NCBI GenBank assembly: GCA_028726465.1
Contig: JAQYQB010000004.1
Span: forward strand, 62,001-126,000
Reading direction: 5' to 3'
Length of the DNA: 64,000 bases
Source: Mycobacteriaceae bacterium
GTDB lineage: Bacteria > Actinomycetota > Actinomycetes > Mycobacteriales > Mycobacteriaceae
Below the pieces are notes generated by a model, which saw nothing but the letters and a program-made list of their open reading frames with translations, made no database searches and was not told where the DNA came from. Of the stretch, positions 9,290-19,000 are shown in pieces (positions within the stretch are counted from its first letter, which is position 1; each line of letters begins with the position of its first letter). Both the position numbers and the translations under genes were made by a program.

Positions 9290-9823
9290 GTGGCTGATCT
9301 GTCCAACAAGACCGTTGCGGTTATCGCGACTGACGGCTTTGAGGATTCGGAGCTGACCTCCCCGGTCGAGGCCGTGAAGAACGCGGGTGCGACCGTGAAG
9401 ATTATCGCGCCGAAGGCAGGCGTCATCGAGGGCAAGAACGGCACCAAGGTGGACGTCGACACCACGACGTCCCTGGCCAAGGGGCAGTCTTTCGACGGCA
9501 TCATCCTGCCCGGCGGCACCGGTAACGCGGATGCGCTGCGTATGGACAAGGACGCGGTCGAGCTGGTGGGCAAGCACGTCGATGCTTACCTGCCGCTCGG
9601 CGTCATCTGCCACGGCGCGTGGATCCTCACGGATGCGGACGTGCTCAAGGGCCGCACCCTGACCTCCTTCCCGTCCCTACAGACTGACCTGCGCAACGCG
9701 GGCGCTACCTGGGTTGACGACGAGGTCGTCTGCGACCAGGGTCTGGTCAGCTCTCGCACGCCGGACGATCTGCCGGCCTTCAACGACAAGTTGGTCGAGG
9801 AGATCGCAGAGGGGCAGCACTAA
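9290..9823 (+). CDS. PfpI/DJ-1 family protein (YhbO/HchA-like)
   Basis: The 177-residue protein is a type 1 glutamine-amidotransferase-like member of the PfpI/DJ-1 family. The nucleophile elbow is LGVICHGAWIL with C107-H108, and E18 lies in GFEDSE at the usual acidic position. Relatives include deglycases or stress proteins and some proteases; the exact activity cannot be read from sequence. The start is GTG at 9290, because AAGGAG at 9277-9282 sits about 8 bases before it, whereas the GTG at 9281 overlaps that site. Confidence 0.9.
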   Translation: MADLSNKTVAVIATDGFEDSELTSPVEAVKNAGATVKIIAPKAGVIEGKNGTKVDVDTTTSLAKGQSFDGIILPGGTGNADALRMDKDAVELVGKHVDAYLPLGVICHGAWILTDADVLKGRTLTSFPSLQTDLRNAGATWVDDEVVCDQGLVSSRTPDDLPAFNDKLVEEIAEGQH

Positions 9824-9838
9824 ACCCTGCTTGACGAT

Positions 9839-9877
9839 GCCCGGTCGCCGGAACCTTGCTTCCGCGGCCGGGCTTTT
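9839..9877 (+). terminator. Intrinsic terminator after the PfpI-like gene
   Basis: GCCCGG at 9839-9844 pairs with CCGGGC at 9868-9873, with an inner CCGGAA/TTCCG stem, followed by TTTT. It lies between convergent genes. Confidence 0.8.
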
Positions 9878-9883
9878 GCATGC

Positions 9884-10609
9884 CTAGCTCGGGCGCGCGC
9901 TAGAGCGGTGCCCCATGGTGTGTCGGTCGATGGCACGCTTGAGCGGTGAGTAGTGCTCGACGACGACGCGGCGGTAGGCTTCGGCATCGCCGGCATAAAG
10001 GGCGTTAATGATGTCCTGGTGGGCCTCGACGGTCAGGTCGAGGTTTTCCGACAGGGCGATCCGCACGTGCGGGAGGACGGCCATGTGGATCTGCCAGAAG
10101 GCATCGGAAAGCTCTTTAATGAGGGGGTTGGACGTGACCGAGACGAGCTGGGCGTGGAAGGCGCGGTCCTCGCGGGTGAACAACTCGCCCTTGGCGCGCC
10201 GGGCCCGCATGCCCTCGACGATAGTTTGTAGCTGGGACATGTCTTCGCCGCGGTAGTGGCTGACCAGGTCGTCGGTCATCCACAGATCGAGGGCCTGGCG
10301 GGTATTGACCACGTCCAGGAGGCGCTCGAGGAAGTGGTCGGTGTCCAAGACGATGCGGAAGACCATGCTCGTGACCATGGGGGACAGGGACATGTCCGCG
10401 ACATAAGTCCCGTGGCCGTGGCGCACCTCGACGATGTCCAGGCTCGACAGGGTGCGTACCGCCTCGCGCACGCTGGAGCGGGAACAGCCCAGCTCCTCGC
10501 ACAGGGCTGCCTCAGAGGGGAGGCTATCGCCAGTGGTCAGCCGCCGGGAGCGGATGTAGTTGATGATGCCGGTCACGGCATGGGCGGCGGCGCCGGAGTG
10601 GTTGAACAT
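9884..10609 (-). CDS. FadR/GntR-family transcriptional regulator (FCD domain)
   Basis: The 241-residue protein has an N-terminal winged helix (about residues 10-70) with SLPSEAALCEELGCSRSSVR and EAVRTLSSLDIVEVRHGHGT, which is the GntR signature. A helical FCD ligand-binding domain follows with REDRAFHAQLV and a C-terminal EAHQDIINALYAGD. The Asp/His residues in these helices usually bind a metal and a small carboxylate. Its target is not evident: the neighbouring gene upstream (stress PRC-barrel protein) is divergent and 425 bases away. Confidence 0.9.
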   Translation of the reverse strand: MFNHSGAAAHAVTGIINYIRSRRLTTGDSLPSEAALCEELGCSRSSVREAVRTLSSLDIVEVRHGHGTYVADMSLSPMVTSMVFRIVLDTDHFLERLLDVVNTRQALDLWMTDDLVSHYRGEDMSQLQTIVEGMRARRAKGELFTREDRAFHAQLVSVTSNPLIKELSDAFWQIHMAVLPHVRIALSENLDLTVEAHQDIINALYAGDAEAYRRVVVEHYSPLKRAIDRHTMGHRSSARPS

Positions 10610-11034
10610 GGAGGGACGGACTTTCTAGCTCGGGGCCGGCGGACTCAGTTCCTTCTAGTTTAGTCGGTGTGCCCGGGCTGGAGTGAGTCGTTTCAGCGGT
10701 GGGAACGCTGGGCCGCCGGACCGCGGGGGTAGCGTGTCGGAGACCCCATAAACGACACTTATGCGACGCGAGACACTGTTAACATCGGGCGCGAATCAAA
10801 TGTAGCCGATTTGTTATCAAAGTTCTGGCCTGCGATAACGTTCCCATTTCGCGGCCATTCATGGAAAACACAGACGTTTTCATGGCGATATTGAGCTGGA
10901 CGCGTACCTTGGGTGGCAGCACGGAAAAGCGAATAAGTTAACTACGCCGGTGATAAGAAAGCAAATCACGGGTGTAGGCCGTGTGATTCCGACAGACGAA
11001 ATTACCAATAACTAACCGAGAGGAAAGTGTGACT
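10610..11034. other. Long intergenic region between gntR and the PRC-barrel gene
   Basis: This 425-base stretch separates two divergent genes. I find no convincing gene in it. The half nearer the PRC-barrel gene is clearly more AT-rich than the surroundings, as expected for promoters and a long leader. No obvious terminator or strong repeat is visible. An SD-like GAGAGGAAAG lies at its right end. Confidence 0.5.
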
Positions 11035-11979
11035 ATGTCTAAGGACATCAAGGACCTGCTCAACGCCACCGCCTACGACAAGGACGGCGAGAAGCTCGGC
11101 GACGTCAACGAGATCTTCGTGGACGACAACACCGGTAAGCCCACCTTCGTGGACGTCAAGCACGGTCTGTTCGGCATGAACAGCAGCCTGGTCCCGCTGC
11201 GCGGCCACGACTTCAACGGTGACGAGCTGCGTCTGGCATTTTCCAAGGATCGCATCAAGGATGCCCCGGACTTCGATTCCGACTCCGCACTGACCCCGGA
11301 ACAGCAGAACGACATCTTCCGTCACTACGGCCTGGAGCAGGCCGAGGACCGCACCGAGTACCGCGACACCAACCGCGACGTTAACCGCGAGCAGGACCGC
11401 ACCAACGCCGGTACCGCTGGTGTCGCTGGTGCTGGCGCCGGCGCAGGTGTTGCAGGCGCTGGCGTTGCCGGCGAGCGCACCGCTGCCGACGAGAAGAAGG
11501 TTGCCGGCGAGCACGCTGCTGACAAGAACGTTGCTGACCGCGAGGCCGCAGCCACCGAGCGCCAGGCTGCTACCGACGACCGCACCGCTGCTAACAATGA
11601 CGGCTCCATGATCCGTTCCGAGGAGCAGCTCAACGTCAACAAGGAAAAGGTTGCTTCCGGCGAGGCTCGCCTGCGCAAGTACGTCGTCACCGACACCGAG
11701 ACCGTCGAGGTTCCGGTTACCCACGAAGAGGTCCGCGTCGAGCGCACCCCGATCTCCGAGGAAAAGGCTGCTAACTTCACCGGCGAGATCAAGGACGGCG
11801 ACACCGAGGAAGCTTCCGTCACCCTGCACGAGGAGCGCCTCAACGTTGACAAGCAGACCGTCCCGGTCGAGAAGATCAACCTCAACAAGGAGCAGGTCAC
11901 CGAGACCCAGCGCCACACCGAGGAGCTGCGCAAGGAGCAGATCGACACCGACGGCCTGGGCACCCAGGACAAGAAGTAA
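11035..11979 (+). CDS. PRC-barrel and DUF2382 (YsnF/AvaK-like) domain protein
   Basis: The 314-residue protein starts with a PRC-barrel domain (about 1-80; AYDKDGEKLGDVNEIFVDDN and VDVKHGLFGMNSSLVPLRG). An Ala/Gly/Glu-rich linker with GAGAGAGVAGAGVAGE follows, then a C-terminal DUF2382 domain (about 190-300) with LRKYVVTDTETVEVPVTHEE and VRVERTPI. Such proteins are often stress-induced and membrane-peripheral, but their biochemical role is not settled. Start may be ATG at 11035 or GTG at 11029; the AGGAAAG site fits either. A strong terminator follows. Confidence 0.88.
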   Translation: MSKDIKDLLNATAYDKDGEKLGDVNEIFVDDNTGKPTFVDVKHGLFGMNSSLVPLRGHDFNGDELRLAFSKDRIKDAPDFDSDSALTPEQQNDIFRHYGLEQAEDRTEYRDTNRDVNREQDRTNAGTAGVAGAGAGAGVAGAGVAGERTAADEKKVAGEHAADKNVADREAAATERQAATDDRTAANNDGSMIRSEEQLNVNKEKVASGEARLRKYVVTDTETVEVPVTHEEVRVERTPISEEKAANFTGEIKDGDTEEASVTLHEERLNVDKQTVPVEKINLNKEQVTETQRHTEELRKEQIDTDGLGTQDKK

Positions 11980-11997
11980 ACACTTCCTCGTCTAAAT

Positions 11998-12037
11998 AGC
12001 ACACCCCGGCAGGCCCCGCGCCTGCCGGGGTTTTGTG
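11998..12037 (+). terminator. Intrinsic terminator after the PRC-barrel gene
   Basis: CCCCGGCAGG at 12004-12013 pairs with CCTGCCGGGG at 12021-12030, followed by TTTT. The stem is lengthened by AGCACA/TGTGCT on its outer side. Confidence 0.88.
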
Positions 12038-12186
12038 CTGCCAGCAGGTCTTCGACTAGTTCCAGCAGGTATTCGCCTAGGTCTTGTCGTCGGTGAGGCA
12101 GTGCTTGGGCGGCTAAGTGGTACTGATAAAGTATTTCGGTTCCAATAATTCCCGCTGCCGCGTGCAGCTTGCCACAACTCAAGAAG

Positions 12187-13398
12187 GTGACCCATACGTC
12201 CGTAACGCATGCCGACAACGACAAGCTTTTCAACCCGACTTTTATCCTCGCGTGGATCGTAAACTTCGCGCAGTTCCTCGTCTTCTACATCCTGATCACC
12301 ACGATGGCGGTCTATGCCGTCACCCAATTCGGTGCTTCCGATACCGCCGGCGGCTTCGCTGCTAGCTCCTTCGTCGTGGGCGCCACCGTGGCCCGGCTCT
12401 TTTCCGGCTACGTAGTCGACGCCGTCGGCCGCCGGTCCTCGCTCTTGGTGTCCCTGGTACTGGTTGTAGTCAGCTGTGTTTTGTATTTCCCGGCGCATTC
12501 GCTGGCGGTGCTGATTCCCGTTCGCTTCGTGCACGGTGTGGGCTACGCGGTGACCTCCACGGCGATTATGGCCGTGGCGCAAGCCGTCATCCCGAACCGC
12601 AAGCGCGCCGAGGGGACCGGCTATTTCGCCCTCGGCACCACGCTGGCGACGGCGATCGGCCCGGCCATCGGCCTCTTTCTGGCCAACGGGCCGGGGTATA
12701 CCACGATGTTCGTGGTCGTTTCCGCGCTGACCATCATCGATCTTGTCGTCGCCTTGTTCCTCAAGGTTCCGGAAAGCAACCGCGACTCCCGGCCGAAGTT
12801 CACCTTGGCCGCGGTGGTCCACCCGCGGGTCGCGCCCATTGGCGTGTTCATGTTCCTAGTCGGCATCGGTTACACCGGCGTCGTGACCTTCCTTAATTCT
12901 TATGCGCACGCGACCGGCCTGACCGCCGGTGCCGGGCTGTTCTTCATCGCCTATGCCTTAATGACCTTTGCCATGCGCTTCTTCCTGGGGCGTCTCCAGG
13001 ACCGGCGCGGTGACAACAGTGTCATCTACATCACGCTGGCGGGCTTTATCGCTGGCCTCGCCCTGTTGGCCACGGCGACCGCCGACTGGCACGTGGTCCT
13101 CGCGGGCTCGCTGGTCGGCTTGGGTTATGGCTCCATCATGCCGGCCGTGCAGGCGATTTCCGTGCGGCTGGTCAAGCGTGAGGAGATGGGCGCTGGCATC
13201 TCCACCATGTTCCTCTTCCTCGACCTGGGTGTGGGGCTCGGCCCGATCTTCCTGGGCATGCTCATTTCTTCTACCGGCTACTCGGCCATGTACTGGTTGC
13301 TCGCCGGCCTCATCGTGGTGGCGGGCTGCGTCTACTACCTCGTCCACGGTCGCACCGACGCCGCCAAGGGCAGCAACTTGCACACCGAAGACATTTAG
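12187..13398 (+). CDS. MFS transporter
   Basis: This protein of about 403 residues has twelve hydrophobic segments and major-facilitator landmarks. RLFSGYVVDAVGRRSSLLVS is the loop 2-3 motif (variant of GxxxDRxGRR), and FFLGRLQDRRGDNSVIYITL is its counterpart after helix 8. It resembles arabinose-efflux/drug-type MFS_1 exporters, but the substrate cannot be inferred. The start is uncertain: TTG at 12169 has no ribosome site; GTG at 12187 overlaps AAGAAGG. A 72-bp repeat array begins 2 bases after its stop. Confidence 0.85.
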   Translation: MTHTSVTHADNDKLFNPTFILAWIVNFAQFLVFYILITTMAVYAVTQFGASDTAGGFAASSFVVGATVARLFSGYVVDAVGRRSSLLVSLVLVVVSCVLYFPAHSLAVLIPVRFVHGVGYAVTSTAIMAVAQAVIPNRKRAEGTGYFALGTTLATAIGPAIGLFLANGPGYTTMFVVVSALTIIDLVVALFLKVPESNRDSRPKFTLAAVVHPRVAPIGVFMFLVGIGYTGVVTFLNSYAHATGLTAGAGLFFIAYALMTFAMRFFLGRLQDRRGDNSVIYITLAGFIAGLALLATATADWHVVLAGSLVGLGYGSIMPAVQAISVRLVKREEMGAGISTMFLFLDLGVGLGPIFLGMLISSTGYSAMYWLLAGLIVVAGCVYYLVHGRTDAAKGSNLHTEDI

Positions 13399-13400
13399 AG

Positions 13401-13676
13401 GTGCGCCCTTCGCGCTCCGGGAGCAGATTCTGGTGCAGCCGGGTCGTGCTGGTGACCGCGAAGGGTTCATCAAGGGGGATTGGTGCCTGGCGGTTGGCCG
13501 GGTGCGCCCTTCGCGCTCACCGGGAGCAGATTCTGGTGCAACCGGGTCGTGCTGGTGACCGCGAAGGGTTCATGAAGGGGGATTGGTGCCTGGCGGCTGG
13601 CCGGGTGCGCCCTTCGCGCTCACCGGGAGCAGATTCTGGTGCAGCCGGGTCGTGCTGGTGACCGCGAAGGGTTCAT
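13401..13676. repeat. Tandem array of three copies of a 72-bp dyad repeat
   Basis: Three copies lie at 13401-13470, 13502-13573 and 13605-13676, separated by near-identical 31-bp spacers, giving a unit of about 103 bp. Each copy begins GTGCGCCCTTCGCGCTCACC (copy 1 lacks two bases, AC, in this arm) and ends GGTGACCGCGAAGGGTTCAT, so the ends pair with a single mismatch. Copies 2 and 3 have 18-codon frames ending in TGA on both strands: MNPSRSPARPGCTRICSR on minus and VRPSRSPGADSGAxGSCW on plus. In copy 1 the two-base loss opens the frames. It lies between convergent genes. Confidence 0.9.
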
Positions 13677-13692
13677 CAAGGGGGTGTAAGGC

Positions 13693-13721
13693 ATGAAAAA
13701 AGCCCCCAGGAGGGGGCTTGG
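13693..13721 (-). terminator. Terminator of the DAACS symporter gene
   Basis: Read on the minus strand, AAGCCCCC and GGGGGCTT pair around a short loop and are followed by six T residues. It lies 12 bases past the symporter stop. Confidence 0.88.
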
Positions 13722-13732
13722 GCGGTACCGGC

Positions 13733-15121
13733 TTAGGCGGCAGGTTGCTTGGACGGCTCGATGATATCGCCGACGCCGTGCTCGGCGGCGTCCCAGACTT
13801 GCTTGTCCTGGATGCCCGCGCGCTTGGCGACGATGGTGGCGCACACGGACTGGCCGGTGACGTTGACGGCGGTGCGGCCCATGTCGATGATGGGCTCGAT
13901 GGCCAGCAAGAGGCCGACGCCGGCCAGCGGCAGGCCCAGGGTGGACAGCGTCAGGGTCAGCATGACGGTCGCGCCGGTCGTGCCCGCGGTGGCGGCCGAG
14001 CCGATGACTGAGACGAAGATGATGAGCAGGTACTGGGTCGGGCTCAGCGGGATGTCGTAGAACTGGGCGACGAAGATGGCCGCAATGGCCGGGTAGATGG
14101 AGGCGCAGCCGTCCATCTTTGTCGTCGCGCCCAGCGGGATGGCGAAGGAGGCGTATTCGCGCGGCACGCCCATGGCCTTTTCGGTAAAGCGCTGGGTCAC
14201 CGGCATGACGCCCATGGACGAACGGGTGACAAAGCCCAGGGAGAACACGGGCCAAACGCGCTTGTAGAAGCCCATGACCGGGATGCGGTTGTAGGCCAGC
14301 ACGGCCGGGTAGACGACCAGGATGACCAGGGCCAGGCCGACGTACATGGCAAGCACGAACTTGCCCAGGGAGGCGAGGGCGTCCCAGCCGTAGGAGGAGA
14401 CGGCCTTACCGATGAGCGCGGCGGTGCCGATGGGTGCCAGGCGGATGATCCACCACAGCACGACCTGGATGACCTTGAGGAAGGACTCGGTGAAGTTCAG
14501 GAACGGGTCGGCGGCCTTGCCGGCCTTGACGGCGGCGATGCCCAGTGCCAGGGAGACGACGAGGATCTGCAGGGCACCGAAGCTCAGCGAGACCTCGTTG
14601 TCGCTGAAGGAAGCGCCCAGGCCGATGAAGTTTTCCGGGACGATGGACTGGAGGAAGCCGAGCCAGGAGCCGACGTTGCTGGGTTCCTCGGCGGTGGAGG
14701 CGTCCACGGTGGTGCCCACGCCCGGCTTTATGACGACGGCGACGAGAATGCCGATGACTACGGAAATCAGGGCGGTGATGGCGAACCAGATGAGGGTGGA
14801 AATCGCCAGGGAGGCGGCGTTGGCAACCTTGCGCAGGTTGGCGACCGAGGTGATGACCGCGGCGAAAATCAGCGGCGGCACCATGACCTTGAGTAGCTGG
14901 ACGTAGGCGGAGCCGACGCCGGTGAGCAGGGAGGTCAGCCAGTTGGGATCCTCGGAGGTGCCGCCCATGCCGGCGGCGATGAAGCCGAGGATGAGGCCGA
15001 TAATCAGGCCGGCGATAACTTGGGCGCCGAAGCCGGTGGCCCACTTGGGCAGGCCGGAGGAGCCGCGGGTGTTCTTATCGTCGGCGGGCGTGGCCGCGGA
15101 CGATGGCGTGGAAGAGGACAT
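13733..15121 (-). CDS. DAACS-family sodium/proton-coupled dicarboxylate or amino-acid symporter
   Basis: The 462-residue membrane protein belongs to the dicarboxylate/amino acid:cation symporter family (GltP/DctA/TcyP). Signature regions are MPVTQRFTEKAMGVP, the hairpin-containing IPLGATTKMDGCASIYPAI, and MGRTAVNVTGQSVCATIVAK, which corresponds to the DRxRTxxNVxGD substrate motif with Gly in place of the first Arg. Eight helices and two re-entrant loops are expected. The substrate could be C4-dicarboxylate, glutamate or cystine. N- and C-termini are hydrophilic. It ends at a strong terminator. Confidence 0.9.
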   Translation of the reverse strand: MSSSTPSSAATPADDKNTRGSSGLPKWATGFGAQVIAGLIIGLILGFIAAGMGGTSEDPNWLTSLLTGVGSAYVQLLKVMVPPLIFAAVITSVANLRKVANAASLAISTLIWFAITALISVVIGILVAVVIKPGVGTTVDASTAEEPSNVGSWLGFLQSIVPENFIGLGASFSDNEVSLSFGALQILVVSLALGIAAVKAGKAADPFLNFTESFLKVIQVVLWWIIRLAPIGTAALIGKAVSSYGWDALASLGKFVLAMYVGLALVILVVYPAVLAYNRIPVMGFYKRVWPVFSLGFVTRSSMGVMPVTQRFTEKAMGVPREYASFAIPLGATTKMDGCASIYPAIAAIFVAQFYDIPLSPTQYLLIIFVSVIGSAATAGTTGATVMLTLTLSTLGLPLAGVGLLLAIEPIIDMGRTAVNVTGQSVCATIVAKRAGIQDKQVWDAAEHGVGDIIEPSKQPAA

Positions 15122-15272
15122 GAGAAACCTTCTTTAGAAATGAACCGACTAGGTTAGGAAAAATAGACAGGGTAGTTCTTTAAATTGCCTGTTCCACCTT
15201 AGACCCTGGCAGGTCAATAGCACAATCCCGCAAGCCCTAGCCGGCCGCCGAAACTCCTGGCAGAATGGGGAT

Positions 15273-15971
15273 ATGGCTCTGGAGACACTGGATGATTCGC
15301 AGCTGGAACGCATTCTCGTGGTGGTAGCGCACCCGGACGACGCCGAGTACGGCATCTCCTGCGCGGTCAAGCAATGGACCGACGCCGGCAAGGAGGTGGC
15401 CTACCTGCTGGTCACCGCCGGCGAGGCCGGGATTAGGAGCCTGCCGCCGGAGGAATGCGGCCCGCTGCGCGCGGAGGAGCAACGGCGCGCCTGCGCGGCC
15501 GTCGGGGTCGAGGACCTAGAGATCCTGGACTTCCCGGACGGGCTGGTGGAGCACTCGCACGCGGTGCGCCGGGCCATCGCCGCCAAGATCCGGAAGTTTA
15601 AGCCGGATACCGTCGCCATCATGATGTTCGGCCTGCAGGCGCGCTGGGGGCTCAACCACGTCGACCACCGCGCGGTGGGCGTGTCCACGATTGACGCCAT
15701 CCGGGACGCCGACAACCCCTGGATCTTCCAGGACCTAGACCTGCCGGCCCACAAGGCGCAGCGGCTGCTGGTGGCTAACGACCCGGACAGTACCCACGTG
15801 CAGACGCTGAGTGGGGAAGCGGTGGCTGGTGGGGTGGCATCGTTGAGCGAGCACAAGCGCTACCTCGAAGAGCTGCCCGACCATCCGCGGCCGGAGGATT
15901 TTATCCCGCAGATGGTCGCGTTGGACGGCGGTGGCTACGGGCTGCGCGTGCGCGTCTACGATCCGGTTTAG
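15273..15971 (+). CDS. PIG-L family deacetylase
   Basis: The 232-residue protein carries the zinc-binding motif VVVAHPDDAEYG near the N-terminus and a second ligand region WGLNHVDHRAVG. These define the LmbE/PIG-L N-acetylglucosaminyl deacetylase family. A separate mshB lies at 39272, so this copy is unlikely to be MshB; the family also includes Bca and other amide hydrolases. The start is ATG at 15273. It lies just left of the selenium block, in the same direction, with a gap of 108 bases before fdhA. Confidence 0.88.
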   Translation: MALETLDDSQLERILVVVAHPDDAEYGISCAVKQWTDAGKEVAYLLVTAGEAGIRSLPPEECGPLRAEEQRRACAAVGVEDLEILDFPDGLVEHSHAVRRAIAAKIRKFKPDTVAIMMFGLQARWGLNHVDHRAVGVSTIDAIRDADNPWIFQDLDLPAHKAQRLLVANDPDSTHVQTLSGEAVAGGVASLSEHKRYLEELPDHPRPEDFIPQMVALDGGGYGLRVRVYDPV

Positions 15972-16079
15972 AACGCCGGAAGTTGACGCGGCAACTAAAA
16001 GCCGTGGCAGTGGCTCTAACAGGGCTTAATTAGGATAGCCTTTCTGGAAATCGGGCGGTCTGCGCCGTAGATTGAGGAC

Positions 16080-19000
16080 ATGTCTAAATTTAGCCCTCTC
16101 AACTGGCCTGTCGTGCGCCAGTTCCGCTCGGGTGACGCCTTCGGACGGGACGTGAATACCCAGTCCGCCAAGAGCCAGCACCTGCACGGCCGGACCGCGG
16201 AGGCGGACAAGGTTGTCCAGTCCGTGTGCCCCTATTGCGCGGTGGGCTGTTCCCAGCGCGTCTACGTTAAAGATGACAAGGTTATCCAGATCGAGGGCGA
16301 TCCGGATTCGCCGGTCTCGCGCGGCCGCCTGTGCCCGAAGGGCTCGGCCTCGGAGCAGCTGATCAACTCCGAGTCCCGCCTGACCACCATCAAGTACCGC
16401 GCGCCGTATGCCACCGAGTGGCAGGACCTGGACACGGATACCGCGATGGAGATGATCGCGGACCGCTACCTGGAGTCCCGCCGCAACGGCTGGCAGGACA
16501 CGGACGATTACGGCCGTCCGCTCAACCGCACCATGGGCGTGGCAGGCCTGGGCGGGGCGACGCTCGATAACGAGGAAAACTACCTGATTAAGAAGCTGTT
16601 TACCGCCACGGGCGCGGTGCAGGTCGAAAATCAGGCCCGCATATGACACTCCGCCACCGTTCCCAGTTTGGGAACTTCGTTTGGCCGCGGCGGCGCAACC
16701 CAGCCGCTGCAGGATATGGCGAATGCGGACTGCATCGTCATTGAGGGTTCGAACATGGCCGAGTGCCACCCGGTGGGCTTCCAGTGGGTGGTTGAGGCCA
16801 AGAAGCGTGGTGCCCGCATCATCCACGTGGACCCGCGGTACACGCGTACCTCTGCCTTCGCGAACCGACACATCGGTATCCGCGGCGGCACGGACGTGGT
16901 GCTGCTGGGTGCGTTGATCAAGTACATGATCGACAATGATCTGTACTTCCACGACTACGTGGTCAACTACACCAACGCGCCGACCATCATCAGCGACGAC
17001 TACCTGGACACCGAGGACTTGGACGGGCTGTTCTCCGGCTTCGACCCGGAGACCGGCAAGTACGTCAACGACTCGTGGCAGTACGTCAAGAAGGATGAGG
17101 GCCAGGCGTGGAACGTGGAGCGCGACGAGACCCTGCAGCACCCGAATTCGGTGTTCCAGATTCTCAAGCGTCACTACGCGCGCTACACGCCGGAGATCGT
17201 GGAGGAGACCTGCGGTATCTCGCAGGAGGACTTCTACTACCTGGCGCAGTCGATCGCGGATAACTCCAAGCCGGATCGCACGACGTGCTTCGCCTACGCT
17301 TTGGGCTTTACCCAGCACACGCTGGGCGCGCAGTTCATCCGCACGGCGGCTATCCTGCAGCTGCTGATGGGCAACGTCGGCCGCCCGGGCTCGGGCATCA
17401 TGGCGCTGCGCGGGCACGCCTCGATCCAGGGCTCGACGGATATCCCGACGCTGTTTAACAACCTGCCGGGCTATCTGCCGATGCCGCACGTCCAGGACGA
17501 CGGCTGGGACAACTACGTGGCCAACTTCGCCAAGCCGGGCTCGAAGGGCTTCTGGCAGATCGGTGAAAACTACGCCGTGTCCCTGATGAAGTCCTACTTC
17601 GGCGACAACGCCACGAAGGACAACAACTGGGGCTTCGACATGATGCCGCGCATCTCCGGGGCGCACTCGACCTACGAGACGCTCATGGGCATGCTCGACG
17701 GGCAGGTCGAGGGTTACCTGGTCTTCGGCCAGAACCCGGCGGTGGCGCAGTCCAACGGTGGCATGCAGCGCCGTGGCCTGGCCGCGCTGAAGTGGCTGGT
17801 GGTCCGCGACTTCCAGGAGATCGAGACCGCCTCCTTCTGGCACGACTCCCCGGAGATTAAGACCGGCGAGCTCAAGACGGAAGAGATCGGCACGGAGGTC
17901 TTCCTCATGCCGGCGGCCACCCACGTGGAAAAGGCCGGCACCTTCACGCAGACGCAGCGCATGCTGCAGTGGCGTTTCAAGGCTGTCGATGCCCCGGGCG
18001 ACGCCACCAGCGAGCTGTGGTTCTTCTACCAGCTGGGTAAGAAGATCAAGGAGCGCTTGGCGGATTCCACCGACCCGCGCGACCGCGCCATCCAGGCGCT
18101 GGCGTGGGACTACGAGGAAAACGAGGAAGGCGAGCCGCACTCGGAGGACATCCTCAAGGAGATCAACGGCTACTACCTGGACGGCCCGAAGAAGGGCCAG
18201 CTGCTGCCGGCGTTCACGGAGATGAAGTCGGACGGCACTACCTCGGGTGGCTGCTGGATCTACACCGGCGTCTACAAGGACGGCATCAACCACTCGGCCA
18301 AGAAGGTCCCGGGTTCGGAGCAGAACGAGGTCGCTCTGGAATGGGGCTGGGCGTGGCCGGCGAACCGCCGCATCCTGTACAACCGGGCATCGGCGGCGCC
18401 GGACGGCACCCCGTGGTCGGAGCGCAAGAAGTACATCTGGTGGGACGCCGAGGCCGGCAAGTGGGCCGGCGACGACGTGCCGGACTTCCCGGCCACGCTG
18501 CCGCCGGATTACAAGGCGCCCATCGACGCGGTGGGCCCGGCTGCCCTGGACGGCACGGATGCCTTCATCATGCAGACCGACGGCCGCGGCTGGCTGTTCG
18601 CTCCGTCGGGCCTGTCGGACGGTCCGCTGCCGACGCACTACGAGCCGCATGAGTCTCCGGTGCGCAACATCCTGTACAAGCAGCAGCAGTCGCCGACGCG
18701 CTTGACCATCAAGCGCCCGGACAACCTGTCGAAGCCGGAGGCCGGCACGCCGGGATCCGAGGTCTTCCCGTTCGTCTTCTCCACGTACCGACTGACGGAG
18801 ATGTACACCTCGGGTGCGATGTCGCGCCGCCTGCCGTACCTGGCGGAGCTCCAGCCGGGGCTGTTCTGCGAGGTCTCCAAGGCCCTGGCAGAAAAGCGCG
18901 GCCTGGAAAACGGCGGCTGGGCCACGATTGTCTCGCCGCGCGGCGTGATCGAGGCGCAGGTGCTGGTCACCGACCGCATGGAGCCGATGGTCATCAACGG

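Noticed and set aside
13401..13661. Plus-strand frame through the tandem repeat
   Set aside because: It exists only because copy 1 lost two bases; no ribosome site and the sequence is repeats. Reported as repeats instead.
13401..13676. CRISPR array
   Set aside because: Repeats are 72 bp, only three, and the spacers are almost identical rather than unique; no cas genes are seen.
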